Origin: Portibacter lacus
GTDB taxonomy: Bacteria > Bacteroidota > Bacteroidia > Chitinophagales > Saprospiraceae
Assembly (NCBI RefSeq): GCF_021533215.1
Contig: NZ_JAJNKA010000008.1
Coordinates: 186,001-250,000, forward strand
Length of the DNA stretch: 64,000 bases
Reading direction: 5' to 3'
Made by a program: the position numbers and the translations under genes. Positions 1 to 8,745 of the stretch are shown here, one piece after another. The notes below the pieces were generated by a model. That model did not search any database, was not told the DNA's origin, and saw only the letters and a list, made by a program, of their open reading frames with translations. Numbering within the stretch: the first letter of the stretch is position 1; each line of letters opens with the position of its first letter.

Positions 1-422
1 GAAAGATGAACGAGCATCACTTGATCTACAGAATCTTTAATCATTAATGGAAAAGCTGTATTATTAATATCCTGAGATGTCAATCCAAAGTGGATGAATT
101 CCAAATGTTTGTCTAAACCTAATTTCCTAAATTCCTCCTTAATGAAATACTCTACAGCTTTAACATCATGATTTGTCGTTTTCTCGGTTTCTTTGATGAT
201 TTCAGCATCTTTTTCACTGAAATGCTCAACAATTTTCGAGATATCTGCTTTATTCTTTTCATTGACATCACTTAATTGAGGGACTGTTTCGCAAAGCTGT
301 AAGAAGTACTTTATTTCTACAAATACCCTATATTTGATTAATGCTTGCTCTGAGAAATAGGGTTTAAGAGACTGAATTTTTGATTCATATCTTCCATCGA
401 GTGGAGAAAGTGCTGATAACAT
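1..422 (-). CDS. purB: Adenylosuccinate lyase, N-terminal part (cut by window start)
   Basis: Cleaves adenylosuccinate to AMP and fumarate, and SAICAR to AICAR, in cytoplasmic purine synthesis. Reading the minus strand from the ATG at 420-422 gives about 140 residues, open to the window edge. They begin MLSALSPLDGRYESKIQ and contain TTNHDVKAVEYF and FIHFGLTSQDINN, both hallmark stretches of the E. coli-type PurB subgroup. The helical N-terminal domain and the start of the catalytic domain are visible; the signature loop lies outside the window. It is divergent from the M50-like gene, with only 44 bases between the two starts, so both promoters must sit in or near that gap. Identification is firm; only the 3' part is missing. 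Confidence 0.96.
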   Translation of the reverse strand, partial: MLSALSPLDGRYESKIQSLKPYFSEQALIKYRVFVEIKYFLQLCETVPQLSDVNEKNKADISKIVEHFSEKDAEIIKETEKTTNHDVKAVEYFIKEEFRKLGLDKHLEFIHFGLTSQDINNTAFPLMIKDSVDQVMLVHL

Positions 423-466
423 TCAACTTGGTTTAGTTATTAAAGCTGTAAATGTAAAAAAAACAA

Positions 467-1639
467 ATGGAAGTAGTTTTAGGAGTAGTGATCGGAATTG
501 TGACAATTTTTGGAATTGTATTCAGCAGGCTGCTTACTACTTTTATTCACGAACTAGGTCATAGCATGAGTGCACTGCTACTTACTGATGGTCCTGTTAA
601 TATGTACGTAGGTACGGATAGAAATGTACAGGAGAAGAAGCAATTAAAGTTAGGAAGATTAACCATTCATTTCTCTTTCATTATTTGGAATTTAGACATC
701 GGACTATGCGCACATCGAGAAAGTGAAAGTCGTATAAAAAATATAATTATTATTTTAAGTGGACCGCTCTTTAGTTTGCTTTTAGCTAGTGTCTTGTTAT
801 TCCTTCTTTTCCAAGAAAATATAGATGATGGAATTAAATTTATTCTAGCAATTTTAATGATATCCTCTTTCTGGGATTTTATCATCAATTTAATTCCTAG
901 TCATATTGCTTTTAAATTGCCCAATGGTCATACCGTTTATAATGATGGTCGGCAGCTATTGGAATTATTTGCGAAAAACGATTTGCCTGATTTGTACAAT
1001 GAAGCTTTAGATGAGATCGATGCAGGAAACTATTCTGAGGCATTGAGGAAATTAGACATGCTCGATAATGATCAGAAACAAGAGCGCTATTTTTATGAAA
1101 CTAAGATGGAAATTTATCACTTGACTAAAGATTCTAAAGCATTCGTGAAGGAATTTGAAGACTATATCTCGGAGATGAATCCAGGATTAAAGTATGTTGC
1201 GTATTGGGCTAAAGCTAAAATTAGACTTCATGCTTATGATGAAGTTGTAGAAAAACTTACAAACATTATTTACGATGGAAAAGCGAATTATGACTTGTAT
1301 TTTCTGAGAGGAAAAGCACTTGTTGAGTTAAGTGAGTATAATGATGCCATGCGAGATTTTCATGCCTTGACGCTTGGCAAAATTGAAGATCCATTAGCAT
1401 TAGCGAATAGAGCATATTGTCAATATAGGTTGGGATATCAGGAAGAAGCGGAGGAAGATGTATTACAAGCGATAGAGCATGCAAAATTCGAACAAGGGGA
1501 GATTTATTTTTTTGCAGGAGTAATATTTGAAGATACGGATGAAGAAAAGGCACTAGCTTTTTATAAAAAAGCGGAAAGTTTAAAATATGATCACCATGCT
1601 TTACCGTTTAACATATCACGCATAGAAAAATTTAAATGA
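467..1639 (+). CDS. M50-like membrane metalloprotease with C-terminal TPR repeats
   Basis: The 390-residue protein starts with a hydrophobic segment containing HELGH at residues 28-32, the zinc-binding HExxH motif. More membrane segments follow to about residue 145, with a later NLIP...NDG stretch (about 141-163) that resembles the second M50 motif holding the third zinc ligand. Residues 170-390 are soluble and helical with TPR-like units, for example around DLYFLRGKALVELSEY and ALANRAYCQYRLGY. The family performs intramembrane or membrane-proximal proteolysis; the TPR part probably recruits substrate or partner. Its stop is one base before the SIMPL gene, so the two are very likely one transcript. 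The HExxH and topology are seen; protease activity is inferred. A non-proteolytic M50 relative is possible. Confidence 0.75.
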   Translation: MEVVLGVVIGIVTIFGIVFSRLLTTFIHELGHSMSALLLTDGPVNMYVGTDRNVQEKKQLKLGRLTIHFSFIIWNLDIGLCAHRESESRIKNIIIILSGPLFSLLLASVLLFLLFQENIDDGIKFILAILMISSFWDFIINLIPSHIAFKLPNGHTVYNDGRQLLELFAKNDLPDLYNEALDEIDAGNYSEALRKLDMLDNDQKQERYFYETKMEIYHLTKDSKAFVKEFEDYISEMNPGLKYVAYWAKAKIRLHAYDEVVEKLTNIIYDGKANYDLYFLRGKALVELSEYNDAMRDFHALTLGKIEDPLALANRAYCQYRLGYQEEAEEDVLQAIEHAKFEQGEIYFFAGVIFEDTDEEKALAFYKKAESLKYDHHALPFNISRIEKFK

Positions 1640-1640
1640 C

Positions 1641-2342
1641 ATGACAAAGAACTATTCACTACCAGCTGTAATCATGGCAATCGGCTTTATTCTAGGATCT
1701 GCTATTCTTGGGATTTATTGGAAGCAAGCTCGAGCAAATGATAGTTTCGTAACGGTAAAAGGTCTATCAGAACGTGAGGTAATTGCTGACCGAGGTTGGA
1801 TGGCTGTGAATACCTCTTTCGGATCTAATTCTTTAGAAGATATTAAAGCAAGAATGGCATCTCAGGAGAAAAGCATCATTGATTATCTTAAGGAAAAAGG
1901 ATTTTCAGCCTCAGAAATCACTACTGATAATATTAATATTTACCAGAATGATTATAATAATGCTACGTTTAGGTTTAATGCCAATTTAAGAGTTACCGTC
2001 TCCTCCACAAATGTAGATGCTATTGAGAAAGCATCGGGTGACAAGTCTGGTCTGATTTCGAAAGGCGTATTGACTTCAGGTGATAAATGGCAAAATGGAC
2101 CAAAATACTATTATACAAAGTTTACCGATGTAAAAACAGAAATGATAGCGGAAGCAACACATGAAGCGAAGCGTGCTGCTGAAGAATTTGCAGCTAATTC
2201 AGGCGCAAGTGTTGGAAAGATTAGAAGAGCCAATCAAGGTATATTCCAATTTCTCCCAGGAGATCGATCCAGTGAAAGTGCAGAATTCTATAAGGATAAA
2301 ATTATCCGAGTGGTATCAACGCTAGATTTTTACCTTGATTAA
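1641..2342 (+). CDS. SIMPL domain (DUF541) protein, membrane-anchored
   Basis: This 233-residue protein has one N-terminal membrane segment (about residues 8-26) and then a SIMPL/DUF541 domain. Typical features are the opening FVTVKGLSEREV, the ISKGVL region and the end RVVSTLDFYL. The family includes E. coli YggE, linked to oxidative-stress defence, and proteins of cell-surface signalling; the biochemical activity is poorly defined. The domain should face the periplasm. It follows the M50-like gene by one base, so translation is probably coupled and the pair may act together at the membrane. It converges with the lipoprotein gene downstream, with only eight bases between stops. Family assignment is good; the role is not known. 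Confidence 0.85.
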   Translation: MTKNYSLPAVIMAIGFILGSAILGIYWKQARANDSFVTVKGLSEREVIADRGWMAVNTSFGSNSLEDIKARMASQEKSIIDYLKEKGFSASEITTDNINIYQNDYNNATFRFNANLRVTVSSTNVDAIEKASGDKSGLISKGVLTSGDKWQNGPKYYYTKFTDVKTEMIAEATHEAKRAAEEFAANSGASVGKIRRANQGIFQFLPGDRSSESAEFYKDKIIRVVSTLDFYLD

Positions 2343-2350
2343 GGGAAGGC

Positions 2351-3292
2351 CTATTTTCCAGTGATTGCCTTGCCGATTCTTATATATTCATTCTTGACAT
2401 GCTGGGGCAAACCTCGAGCTCCAGTTGAATTTTCTAAATCAAAACCACTAGGCCAGAAATAACCAATGATACCTACAACCATTTCATCACTATCCGCCAA
2501 GGCGTAATAATTCCTTGCCACCTCATCCAAGGTGCTTTTCTTAATGCCACCCAAGCGATGATACAATGGAAGAAAGTGTGAATCCATGACGACAATAATT
2601 TGCTGACCATTGGTACATTTCGTTTTTAGTAATTCGAATTCTTCTTGAAACTCCTGATTACTCGTTGGATCCTTTATGAAATAATGATCAAAACCCACCC
2701 AGTCAACAGATTCCGGGACCATCATTTCATCTATTGCTCCAGGGGCTTCTACCATCATAATTTTAACATTGGGAAAATCGGCTTTAACATAATCACACGC
2801 TTCTTTTAACTCTTCAAATGAGATTCCATTCCAGAAAGGTTCTTCTCCCATGTAGAAGGCTTGAATATATTTTTGATTTTCCTCTATATGGTTAACATTG
2901 ACAAATTCGGTCCAACGCTCTTGATAATCGCTCCGTAATCCATTTATAACACCACTTTTATCTCCCCCAGTTTCTTTAAGTTCGAAGAATATTTCATTCA
3001 GGTGCAGATATGCTTTCATCTGAAATCCATCCATAATCTCTAAGTTGGAGATGATGTTTTGATCAGGTGCGAAAACTAGAATGTCAGCAAGATTAGACAT
3101 TTCAAAGACTTCACTAGCATAATTTGTTTTCGGATCATCATCAGTCGGATCATCAAAAAAAACATCCACTAAAGAAAAGCCAAAATACTTTAGATTAGGA
3201 TTTCGAGGGCTTGGTAAAGGTTCAGTGTTAGGATCTTTAGAACAGGAAAAGAAAATACAACTCAGCAGAATGAATATCAGAAATTTCTTCAT
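2351..3292 (-). CDS. Lipoprotein, possible glycoside-hydrolase-like TIM barrel
   Basis: Residues 1-16 are a lipoprotein signal peptide ending FFSC, with Cys17 as the lipidation site, then a short Ser/Pro-rich linker. The 313-residue body alternates predicted strands and helices as in a TIM barrel: FGFSLVDVFF, ILVFAPD, MKAYLHLNEIFFEL, YIQAFYMGEEPFWNG, IMMVEAPG, WVGFDHYF, IIVVMDS, VVGIIGYFWPSG. Acidic residues at strand ends (YMGEEP, GFDHYF, VVMDS) would suit catalytic carboxylates of a retaining glycosidase, but I cannot match a specific GH family. It probably sits on the outer membrane or periplasmic side. It converges with the SIMPL gene. A non-enzymatic sugar-binding barrel is an alternative. 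Confidence 0.6.
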   Translation of the reverse strand: MKKFLIFILLSCIFFSCSKDPNTEPLPSPRNPNLKYFGFSLVDVFFDDPTDDDPKTNYASEVFEMSNLADILVFAPDQNIISNLEIMDGFQMKAYLHLNEIFFELKETGGDKSGVINGLRSDYQERWTEFVNVNHIEENQKYIQAFYMGEEPFWNGISFEELKEACDYVKADFPNVKIMMVEAPGAIDEMMVPESVDWVGFDHYFIKDPTSNQEFQEEFELLKTKCTNGQQIIVVMDSHFLPLYHRLGGIKKSTLDEVARNYYALADSDEMVVGIIGYFWPSGFDLENSTGARGLPQHVKNEYIRIGKAITGK

Positions 3293-3406
3293 TGGTATTT
3301 CATTTGTTACATAACAAGAGCGAAATAGAATGACAATTGTTACAACAAAAAGCTAATGAAATCTACTGATCTCAACTAACTAGTCGGGTCACATTTAATA
3401 AGAATG

Positions 3407-3832
3407 CTATAAATCAGCATTAACTTTTTCTGTATACTGAATCAATGTTTCTTCAAGTTTTTTAAAGGTAGTCATTGAAATTTCTATCGGTGTGTTTTCC
3501 AAGTGATTGCCGACGATGATGTGTACTTTTTCTTCAGTCTTATTGACCTCATGAATATCATTCCAAGGAATAAAAACAGGAGGATGAAATGGCCGGTATC
3601 GTTTTACCACACTAAGGTGAATGCCCTCATCATTGTATTGTAAGTATAATCTAGAACTATAATTTAAGTCATTAATACGAGCATTAAATTTACCGAAATT
3701 ACTCCCGTAAAAATTATCGATACTTCTGTAATTGTTCGATAGTTTGCTCCATGCGGCTCGTGAGAATAAATACAAACTAATTATCCAAAGTGGAAGGAGT
3801 GCAAATAGAATAATTATCGCTGTATAATTCAT
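3407..3832 (-). CDS. Small membrane-anchored protein of unknown function
   Basis: Not recognised. The 141-residue product has an N-terminal membrane helix (about residues 4-24). A mostly beta-rich soluble domain follows, including YLQYNDEGIHLSVV and FIPWNDIHEVNKTEEKVHIIVG. This pattern of short strands with an I(P)W(N)DI element resembles PH-like or YcxB-like domains of small bacterial membrane proteins, but the match is weak. The start codon overlaps the stop of the SemiSWEET gene by one base (TAATG), so the two are translationally coupled and share a promoter upstream of the transporter. Confidence 0.7.
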   Translation of the reverse strand: MNYTAIIILFALLPLWIISLYLFSRAAWSKLSNNYRSIDNFYGSNFGKFNARINDLNYSSRLYLQYNDEGIHLSVVKRYRPFHPPVFIPWNDIHEVNKTEEKVHIIVGNHLENTPIEISMTTFKKLEETLIQYTEKVNADL

Positions 3833-4086
3833 TACTTATATTTTAATTTCATGACTAATATAGAACAAACCAAAATAAAAGTCACACCATTCGCTATAAT
3901 TATCGGTAGGTCCTTTACTAATATTCCATAAACAAGCCATAGAATAATACCACTAGTTATAAGATAGTACATCGATAAAGAAATATCCTTAGTATTTTTC
4001 GTCTTGTAAATTTTGATGACCTGTGGCAAAAAAGAAGTAGTTGTGATGATAGCTGCAACTATGCCTATCAAAGTGATATAACTCAT
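3832..4086 (-). CDS. SemiSWEET-type sugar transporter (PQ-loop half transporter)
   Basis: The 84-residue protein has three membrane helices, the size and topology of a SemiSWEET. The first helix carries the PQ-loop signature: TTTSFLPQVIKIYKTKNTKD, with the conserved Pro-Gln. Then come DISLSMYYL and the third helix. SemiSWEETs dimerise to form a facilitative sugar pore in the inner membrane. I start at the ATG at 4084-4086 (MSYITLIGIV). The frame stays open 39 codons further upstream, but that stretch is charged and non-homologous and would make the protein longer than the family norm of 80-100 residues. It is coupled to the downstream membrane protein. Confidence 0.88.
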   Translation of the reverse strand: MSYITLIGIVAAIITTTSFLPQVIKIYKTKNTKDISLSMYYLITSGIILWLVYGILVKDLPIIIANGVTFILVCSILVMKLKYK

Positions 4087-4360
4087 ATTAGTAGCGATTT
4101 TTTGGCTCTTTTCAAACCATGAAAATAAAGGAACATAAACTCTTATAATTTCAGGTGTAACTCTAAATAGTAGATCACTTTCAAATTGGGCTGCAATATG
4201 CAAACTCTAAATTAAATTTGGCACATATTCATGTGAATTTTGGTGTAAATATTCTGTATTTAATGACAAAATAAGGGTAAGTTTTCCATTCCGTTCCCCA
4301 TTTAGATTCTTACATTATAGTTTTCTTTTATATTGCATATTATAATTCAATGTTATTAGC

Positions 4361-4591
4361 ATGGAAGGACCTGACAAGCAAGTTTTAATTGATATCGTTA
4401 CGATTCGGATGCCCTTCGGTAAATACAAAGACCGATTGATTTGTGATCTTCCTATCTTCTATTTGGAGTGGTTTAACAAAAAGGAGTGGCCTACAGGAAA
4501 AATTGGTTACTTGATGCAGAACGTGTATGAAATTAAAATCAATGGCATGGAACCACTTTTACGCCAGATCAAATCTGTAATCCGTAGATGA
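4361..4591 (+). CDS. DUF3820 family protein
   Basis: A 76-residue cytoplasmic protein with the DUF3820 signature: MPFGKYKDRLICDLP, then YLEWFNKK and a C-terminal LxQxVYEIK segment. The family is widespread and sometimes labelled as a putative quorum-sensing-regulated factor; its molecular function is not established. The stop is one base before the start of the sulfatase gene, so the two are probably co-transcribed. The functional link between them is unclear and may be incidental. Confidence 0.82.
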   Translation: MEGPDKQVLIDIVTIRMPFGKYKDRLICDLPIFYLEWFNKKEWPTGKIGYLMQNVYEIKINGMEPLLRQIKSVIRR

Positions 4592-4592
4592 A

Positions 4593-6338
4593 ATGAAGCA
4601 CCTTTGTACATGTTTCTTTCTGATCATAATCTTCACTCTGCAGATCTCAGCACAGCCTAATATCATCATCATTCTTACTGATGATCAAGGTTGGGGTGAT
4701 GTAAGTTTTAATGGGAATTCAAATTTAAGCACACCTCATATCGACGAATTAGCGAATAATGGAATCATATTCAATCGATTTTTTGTAGAACCAGTTTGTT
4801 CTCCCACTAGAGCAGAAATATTGACGGGAAGATACCATGTAAGATCTGGAGTTTATTCAACATCTCGGGGCGGTGAACGGATGAATGCAGATGAAGTTAC
4901 GATTGCCCAGATTCTTAAAAATAACGGATATAAAACCGCAATTTATGGTAAATGGCACAATGGGATGCAAGCTCCTTACCATCCAAATGCTAAGGGATTC
5001 GATGACTTCTATGGTTTTGCATCAGGACACTGGGGCAATTATTTTAGTCCAATGTTAGAGCACAATGGCAAGATTGTTCAAGGTAATGGATTCTTGGCAG
5101 ATGACTTAACTGATCACGCTATCTCTTACATTGAAAATAATAAAGACCATCCTTTTTTTCTCTTACTTTCGTTAAATACTCCACATAGTCCTATGCAAGT
5201 TCCGCAGAAATACTGGGATGGGAAAAAGGATAAGCCACTAGCTATTCATAACATATATCCAGCATCTGAGGATACAATGTTCACCAAAGCAGCATTAGCG
5301 ATGGTAGAAAATATCGATGATAATGTGGGGCGAATAAACGCTAAGATTAGTCAACTTAATTTAGAGGAAGAAACCATCGTTATCTTTATGTCAGACAATG
5401 GTCCGAATGGAGTGCGATGGAACGGTGGCATGAAAGGGAAGAAAGGTTCCACTGATGAAGGTGGTGTTCGGGTGCCGATGGCAATGAAATGGAAAGGACA
5501 TATAAGACCAGGGATAAAAACAGAAACGATAGCTAGTGGAATTGATATTCTACCCACTTTACTCGACCTAGTTGGGATCGATCATGTTTATTCTAATCCT
5601 ATTGATGGTATCAGTTTGAAGTCAATTTTAAATGAAAATTCGAGTGAAGCTGATCGGTATTTATTTCAATTTTGGCAAAAGCGGACGTCTGTTAGAAGTC
5701 AGTATTTTAGACTTGATGATCAAGATCGCTTGTATCATATGCAATTGGATTCAGGACAAGTTAGAGATGTTCAACAAGACTATCCAGAACAATACCAAGC
5801 GATGTTATCTGCTAAAAAGGATTGGGTAGATAATGTTGCATCTCTACTCGATTATGATAGCAGTAGACCGATTACCATTGGGTATCCTGGGTTTGAATTT
5901 CACCAGATTCCAGCTAGAGATGCAGAGTTTTCCGGGAATATACACAGATCGAATAGGCATCCTAATTGTACTTTTCTTAGCAACTGGACTGCTCTAAATG
6001 ATGAGATTTATTGGAATGTAGATATAGTAGAAGAAGGTGATTTCTCGGTGGAGATTTTTTATACTTGTCCTGAAGAAGATGTTGGCAGTTCTTTCGAATT
6101 AACTTGTGGTGATGCTCGAATTACTTCTAAAATCACAGTAGCCTTTGATCCACCATTTACAGGAGCAATAAATGATATTTATCCAAGAATGGAAAGTGAT
6201 ACGAAGGATTTTAAGTCAATGTCAATCGGGGAATTTAGATTATCTAAAGGCCCCCAAAAGCTTTCCTTAAAAGCATTGGATATTCCCGGGAATTCAGTAA
6301 TGGATTTTAGATTATTGATGTTAAGACGAGTAAAATAA
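4593..6338 (+). CDS. Secreted sulfatase (S1 family, formylglycine type)
   Basis: The 581-residue protein has a signal peptide (residues 1-20, ending QISA), then PNIIIILTDDQGWGD, whose Asp30 and Asp31 are metal ligands. The sulfatase signature is CSPTR at residues 69-73, and Cys69 is the residue converted to formylglycine. IYGKWHNG and the late FMSDNGPNG motif (calcium and active-site residues) are present. A beta-rich region after about residue 440 looks like an appended carbohydrate-binding-type module. The enzyme would hydrolyse sulfate esters from a polysaccharide or glycoside in the periplasm or outside; substrate cannot be read from sequence. An anaerobic or FGE-type maturase must exist elsewhere, as none is here. 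It follows the DUF3820 gene by one base. Confidence 0.93.
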   Translation: MKHLCTCFFLIIIFTLQISAQPNIIIILTDDQGWGDVSFNGNSNLSTPHIDELANNGIIFNRFFVEPVCSPTRAEILTGRYHVRSGVYSTSRGGERMNADEVTIAQILKNNGYKTAIYGKWHNGMQAPYHPNAKGFDDFYGFASGHWGNYFSPMLEHNGKIVQGNGFLADDLTDHAISYIENNKDHPFFLLLSLNTPHSPMQVPQKYWDGKKDKPLAIHNIYPASEDTMFTKAALAMVENIDDNVGRINAKISQLNLEEETIVIFMSDNGPNGVRWNGGMKGKKGSTDEGGVRVPMAMKWKGHIRPGIKTETIASGIDILPTLLDLVGIDHVYSNPIDGISLKSILNENSSEADRYLFQFWQKRTSVRSQYFRLDDQDRLYHMQLDSGQVRDVQQDYPEQYQAMLSAKKDWVDNVASLLDYDSSRPITIGYPGFEFHQIPARDAEFSGNIHRSNRHPNCTFLSNWTALNDEIYWNVDIVEEGDFSVEIFYTCPEEDVGSSFELTCGDARITSKITVAFDPPFTGAINDIYPRMESDTKDFKSMSIGEFRLSKGPQKLSLKALDIPGNSVMDFRLLMLRRVK

Positions 6339-6398
6339 ATGGCTATGTGTCATCATTTACACCTAAAAAAAGTAATGGCTCTAATAATGAAAAGTCTA

Positions 6399-7184
6399 TT
6401 ATTTGCTAGCTTTTATAGCGTACACCATTGGAATCTTATCACCTAATGGCTCGATACGGAACTTGCCAGGCTCGAATTCAACTGTTTTCTGAAAGCAATC
6501 ATAGGGTGAATAATCGTATTCATTAAATTGATTCAGCGTTAATCCTGAGTTAATTAAAGCATTTAGAATTTCAGAAATGTCATGATTCCAACTCACACTC
6601 TCGTATAATTGATCTTCGGCACCATCAGTATAGGTCATTTCTGCTTCTTCTATTCTTACTTTATTGAAGTATGGATACTTAATGTGCGTGAAATCATCAT
6701 CCATCATCCAGATAACAGGATGAAAATCAGCCATTATGAATACGCCATCTTTTTTCAAAAAGTGGGAAACAACTGATGCCCATTTGTCCAGATCAGGAAG
6801 CCATCCGATTGTCCCGTAACTTGTGAAAACAATATCGAATTCTTGATCTAAGTGATCAGGAAGACTATAAATGTCACAACAAATAAACTTGCTGCTTGAA
6901 TTCGTAGTTTTAGCTAATTGTTTCGCTTTAGCGATTGCATTATCACTAAAATCTACACCAGTAGAATCTGCTCCCATTCGATTTAGGGAAATTGTATCTT
7001 GTCCAAAGTGACATTGTAAGTGCAAGATGGACTTACCCTTGAGATCACCAAGAAGTTCTAGTTCGATTGGATTCAAGGAATTGCGACCTGCAATAAATGA
7101 TTCATTATCATAGAAATCTGAATCAAAGTGAACTTCAGCCCTTTGATTCCATGATTTCTTATTGATATTAATATCAGTTTCCAC
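6399..7184 (-). CDS. Class I SAM-dependent methyltransferase
   Basis: A 261-residue cytoplasmic enzyme with a Rossmann-type methyltransferase fold. Motif I appears as ILHLQCHFGQDTISLNRMG, motif II as TGVDFSDNAIAKA, and the post-II acidic residue as FICCDIYSLPD. FDIVFTSYGTIGWLPDL is motif IV. The family (often annotated methyltransferase domain 25/11) acts on unknown small molecules. There is no ATG near the expected N-terminus. I chose the GTG at 7182-7184 because it lies 10 residues before the conserved SWNQR start region and overlaps the upstream gene by only 11 bases. A TTG at 7203-7205 in the same frame is the alternative. It is co-directional with, and translationally coupled to, the thioredoxin-like lipoprotein gene. 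Confidence 0.85.
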   Translation of the reverse strand: METDININKKSWNQRAEVHFDSDFYDNESFIAGRNSLNPIELELLGDLKGKSILHLQCHFGQDTISLNRMGADSTGVDFSDNAIAKAKQLAKTTNSSSKFICCDIYSLPDHLDQEFDIVFTSYGTIGWLPDLDKWASVVSHFLKKDGVFIMADFHPVIWMMDDDFTHIKYPYFNKVRIEEAEMTYTDGAEDQLYESVSWNHDISEILNALINSGLTLNQFNEYDYSPYDCFQKTVEFEPGKFRIEPLGDKIPMVYAIKASK

Positions 7185-8679
7185 GCTTTTCTTTATCTCT
7201 GTCAATGATGGTATATACTTGGTTAACTTTTAAGTTTTTTCCGATTATCTTACGTTCAGGATTTAGAATATAGAGCTCAGGAGTATTGTCCACATAATAT
7301 TTAGCATAGATGGCTTTATTCGTTGGATCGAAAACGCTAATCCATGGCATACCATACTTTTTCACCGCATCTCTCCATTTATCATCTTCTGTATTAACGG
7401 CTATTCCGTATACTTCAAATTCTTTTGGAGACTGATTGTTATATAAGTCTACAAGTTTGGGAGTTTGCTCAGCACAGTGTTCGCATTCTGGATTCCACAT
7501 ATAAACAATGATATAAGGCGTTTTTATATCATTGATAGAGTAAGTTTTGCCATCTATTCCATCGGCGGTAACATTCGGACCGACTTGGCCAACTAAACTA
7601 CTAGCCATTTCGTAAGCTCTCATTTGAATTCCATAAGTCTGAACCGTATCTTGCCAAAACGCTCTTTCTTTGGTGAAATAATTCTGAATCATATGAACGA
7701 ATACTGCTTCAGCATCCATTAGAGAGGTCTTCGTTGGCTCATATTTCAACGTAATCCAATTAACAAAATACTTGTAATATTCGTCATTGTTCAAACATTG
7801 ATTGATCAGAATATCCGTATATTTCTTGATGGAATCGGGTTGCTGTGGCATGATGCTACCATAGTATTTTTCTAGCTTGTTCGAAATTACTGGTGTTCTC
7901 ATCAATCGTGGATCATCAAAATTTGTATTCGTCCAGTATTCTTTTTTTAATTCTGCAAGGTATGCTGTAGACAAGCTACCGTTAGTTTCGAAGTCATATT
8001 TGATATTAGGATTCTGCCCAGCTTCCTTGAATGCTGTAAAAAGTGATTTAGGATCTTTTCTAAACATAGATTCTAAGTGAGCCACTTTTTTATCCATAAG
8101 TTGTTTCTGCTCTTCGATTAAAGCGTTGTGTTCAGCAGAACCAACTTGGAGATTTTGGAACGCAGCACCAACTCTATTAAACTCAGGCTGCATCCCTAAT
8201 TCAAATTTCATCGATTCATATAACATTTCGGTCTCTTTACTTCCATTTACCTTCATACTATTGACGATATCGCCGTCTACAGTAGATAATGTGAAAGATT
8301 GATCAGCATCTATAATCATTTGAATAGCTGTCGATCTATCCGGATATAGGGCATAATATAAACCAGGAGTAACAGGTTCGTCTCTTTTGAAATGAACGAC
8401 TCCATTGACTGGCCTTAAGGAATCCACTAGGAAGTATTGTTCTGCAAAAATACCCATAAGGTAGAAAGTACCATTCGGCATTCCTTCTATTTTCAGCTTT
8501 ACATCTAGATTTTCTAATTTTCGATTCGGGTCAGGTGTTTGTGATATTCTTTTGTAATTTCCACCAGATGTATAAGTACTTACAGCATTAGAATTAGAAG
8601 TGTCTGCTGCATTTCCGTTTCCACAAGAAATAAAAGACATTGTAAGAATGCCAATAAATAATAGGTATAAAAATTTCAT
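7174..8679 (-). CDS. TlpA/ResA-like thioredoxin-fold lipoprotein with DUF4369-type N-domain
   Basis: The 501-residue protein starts with a lipoprotein signal (FISC, Cys19). Residues 55-150 form a beta-rich domain (VKLKIEGMPNGTFYLMG...) typical of DUF4369 in Bacteroidota thiol-disulfide proteins. A helical DUF5106-like middle follows. The C-terminal thioredoxin domain has YMWNPECEHCAEQTPKLVDLY, with the CxxC pair CEHC near residue 398, and IPELYILNPE-type cis-Pro region (DNTPELYIL). It should act in the periplasm, outer- or inner-membrane anchored, as a disulfide reductase for cytochrome maturation or general redox folding. The gene runs into the methyltransferase gene. Family call is firm; redox partner unknown. 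Confidence 0.88.
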   Translation of the reverse strand: MKFLYLLFIGILTMSFISCGNGNAADTSNSNAVSTYTSGGNYKRISQTPDPNRKLENLDVKLKIEGMPNGTFYLMGIFAEQYFLVDSLRPVNGVVHFKRDEPVTPGLYYALYPDRSTAIQMIIDADQSFTLSTVDGDIVNSMKVNGSKETEMLYESMKFELGMQPEFNRVGAAFQNLQVGSAEHNALIEEQKQLMDKKVAHLESMFRKDPKSLFTAFKEAGQNPNIKYDFETNGSLSTAYLAELKKEYWTNTNFDDPRLMRTPVISNKLEKYYGSIMPQQPDSIKKYTDILINQCLNNDEYYKYFVNWITLKYEPTKTSLMDAEAVFVHMIQNYFTKERAFWQDTVQTYGIQMRAYEMASSLVGQVGPNVTADGIDGKTYSINDIKTPYIIVYMWNPECEHCAEQTPKLVDLYNNQSPKEFEVYGIAVNTEDDKWRDAVKKYGMPWISVFDPTNKAIYAKYYVDNTPELYILNPERKIIGKNLKVNQVYTIIDRDKEKRGN

Positions 8680-8745
8680 TTAACTTTCGATTTGCACGTA
8701 AAATTACTATAAATTGAAGGAAATATAAAGAAAATTATTAATACG

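Noticed and set aside
4087-4203. 39-residue extension of the SemiSWEET protein
   Set aside because: The extension is charged, unrelated to the family and would exceed normal SemiSWEET length.
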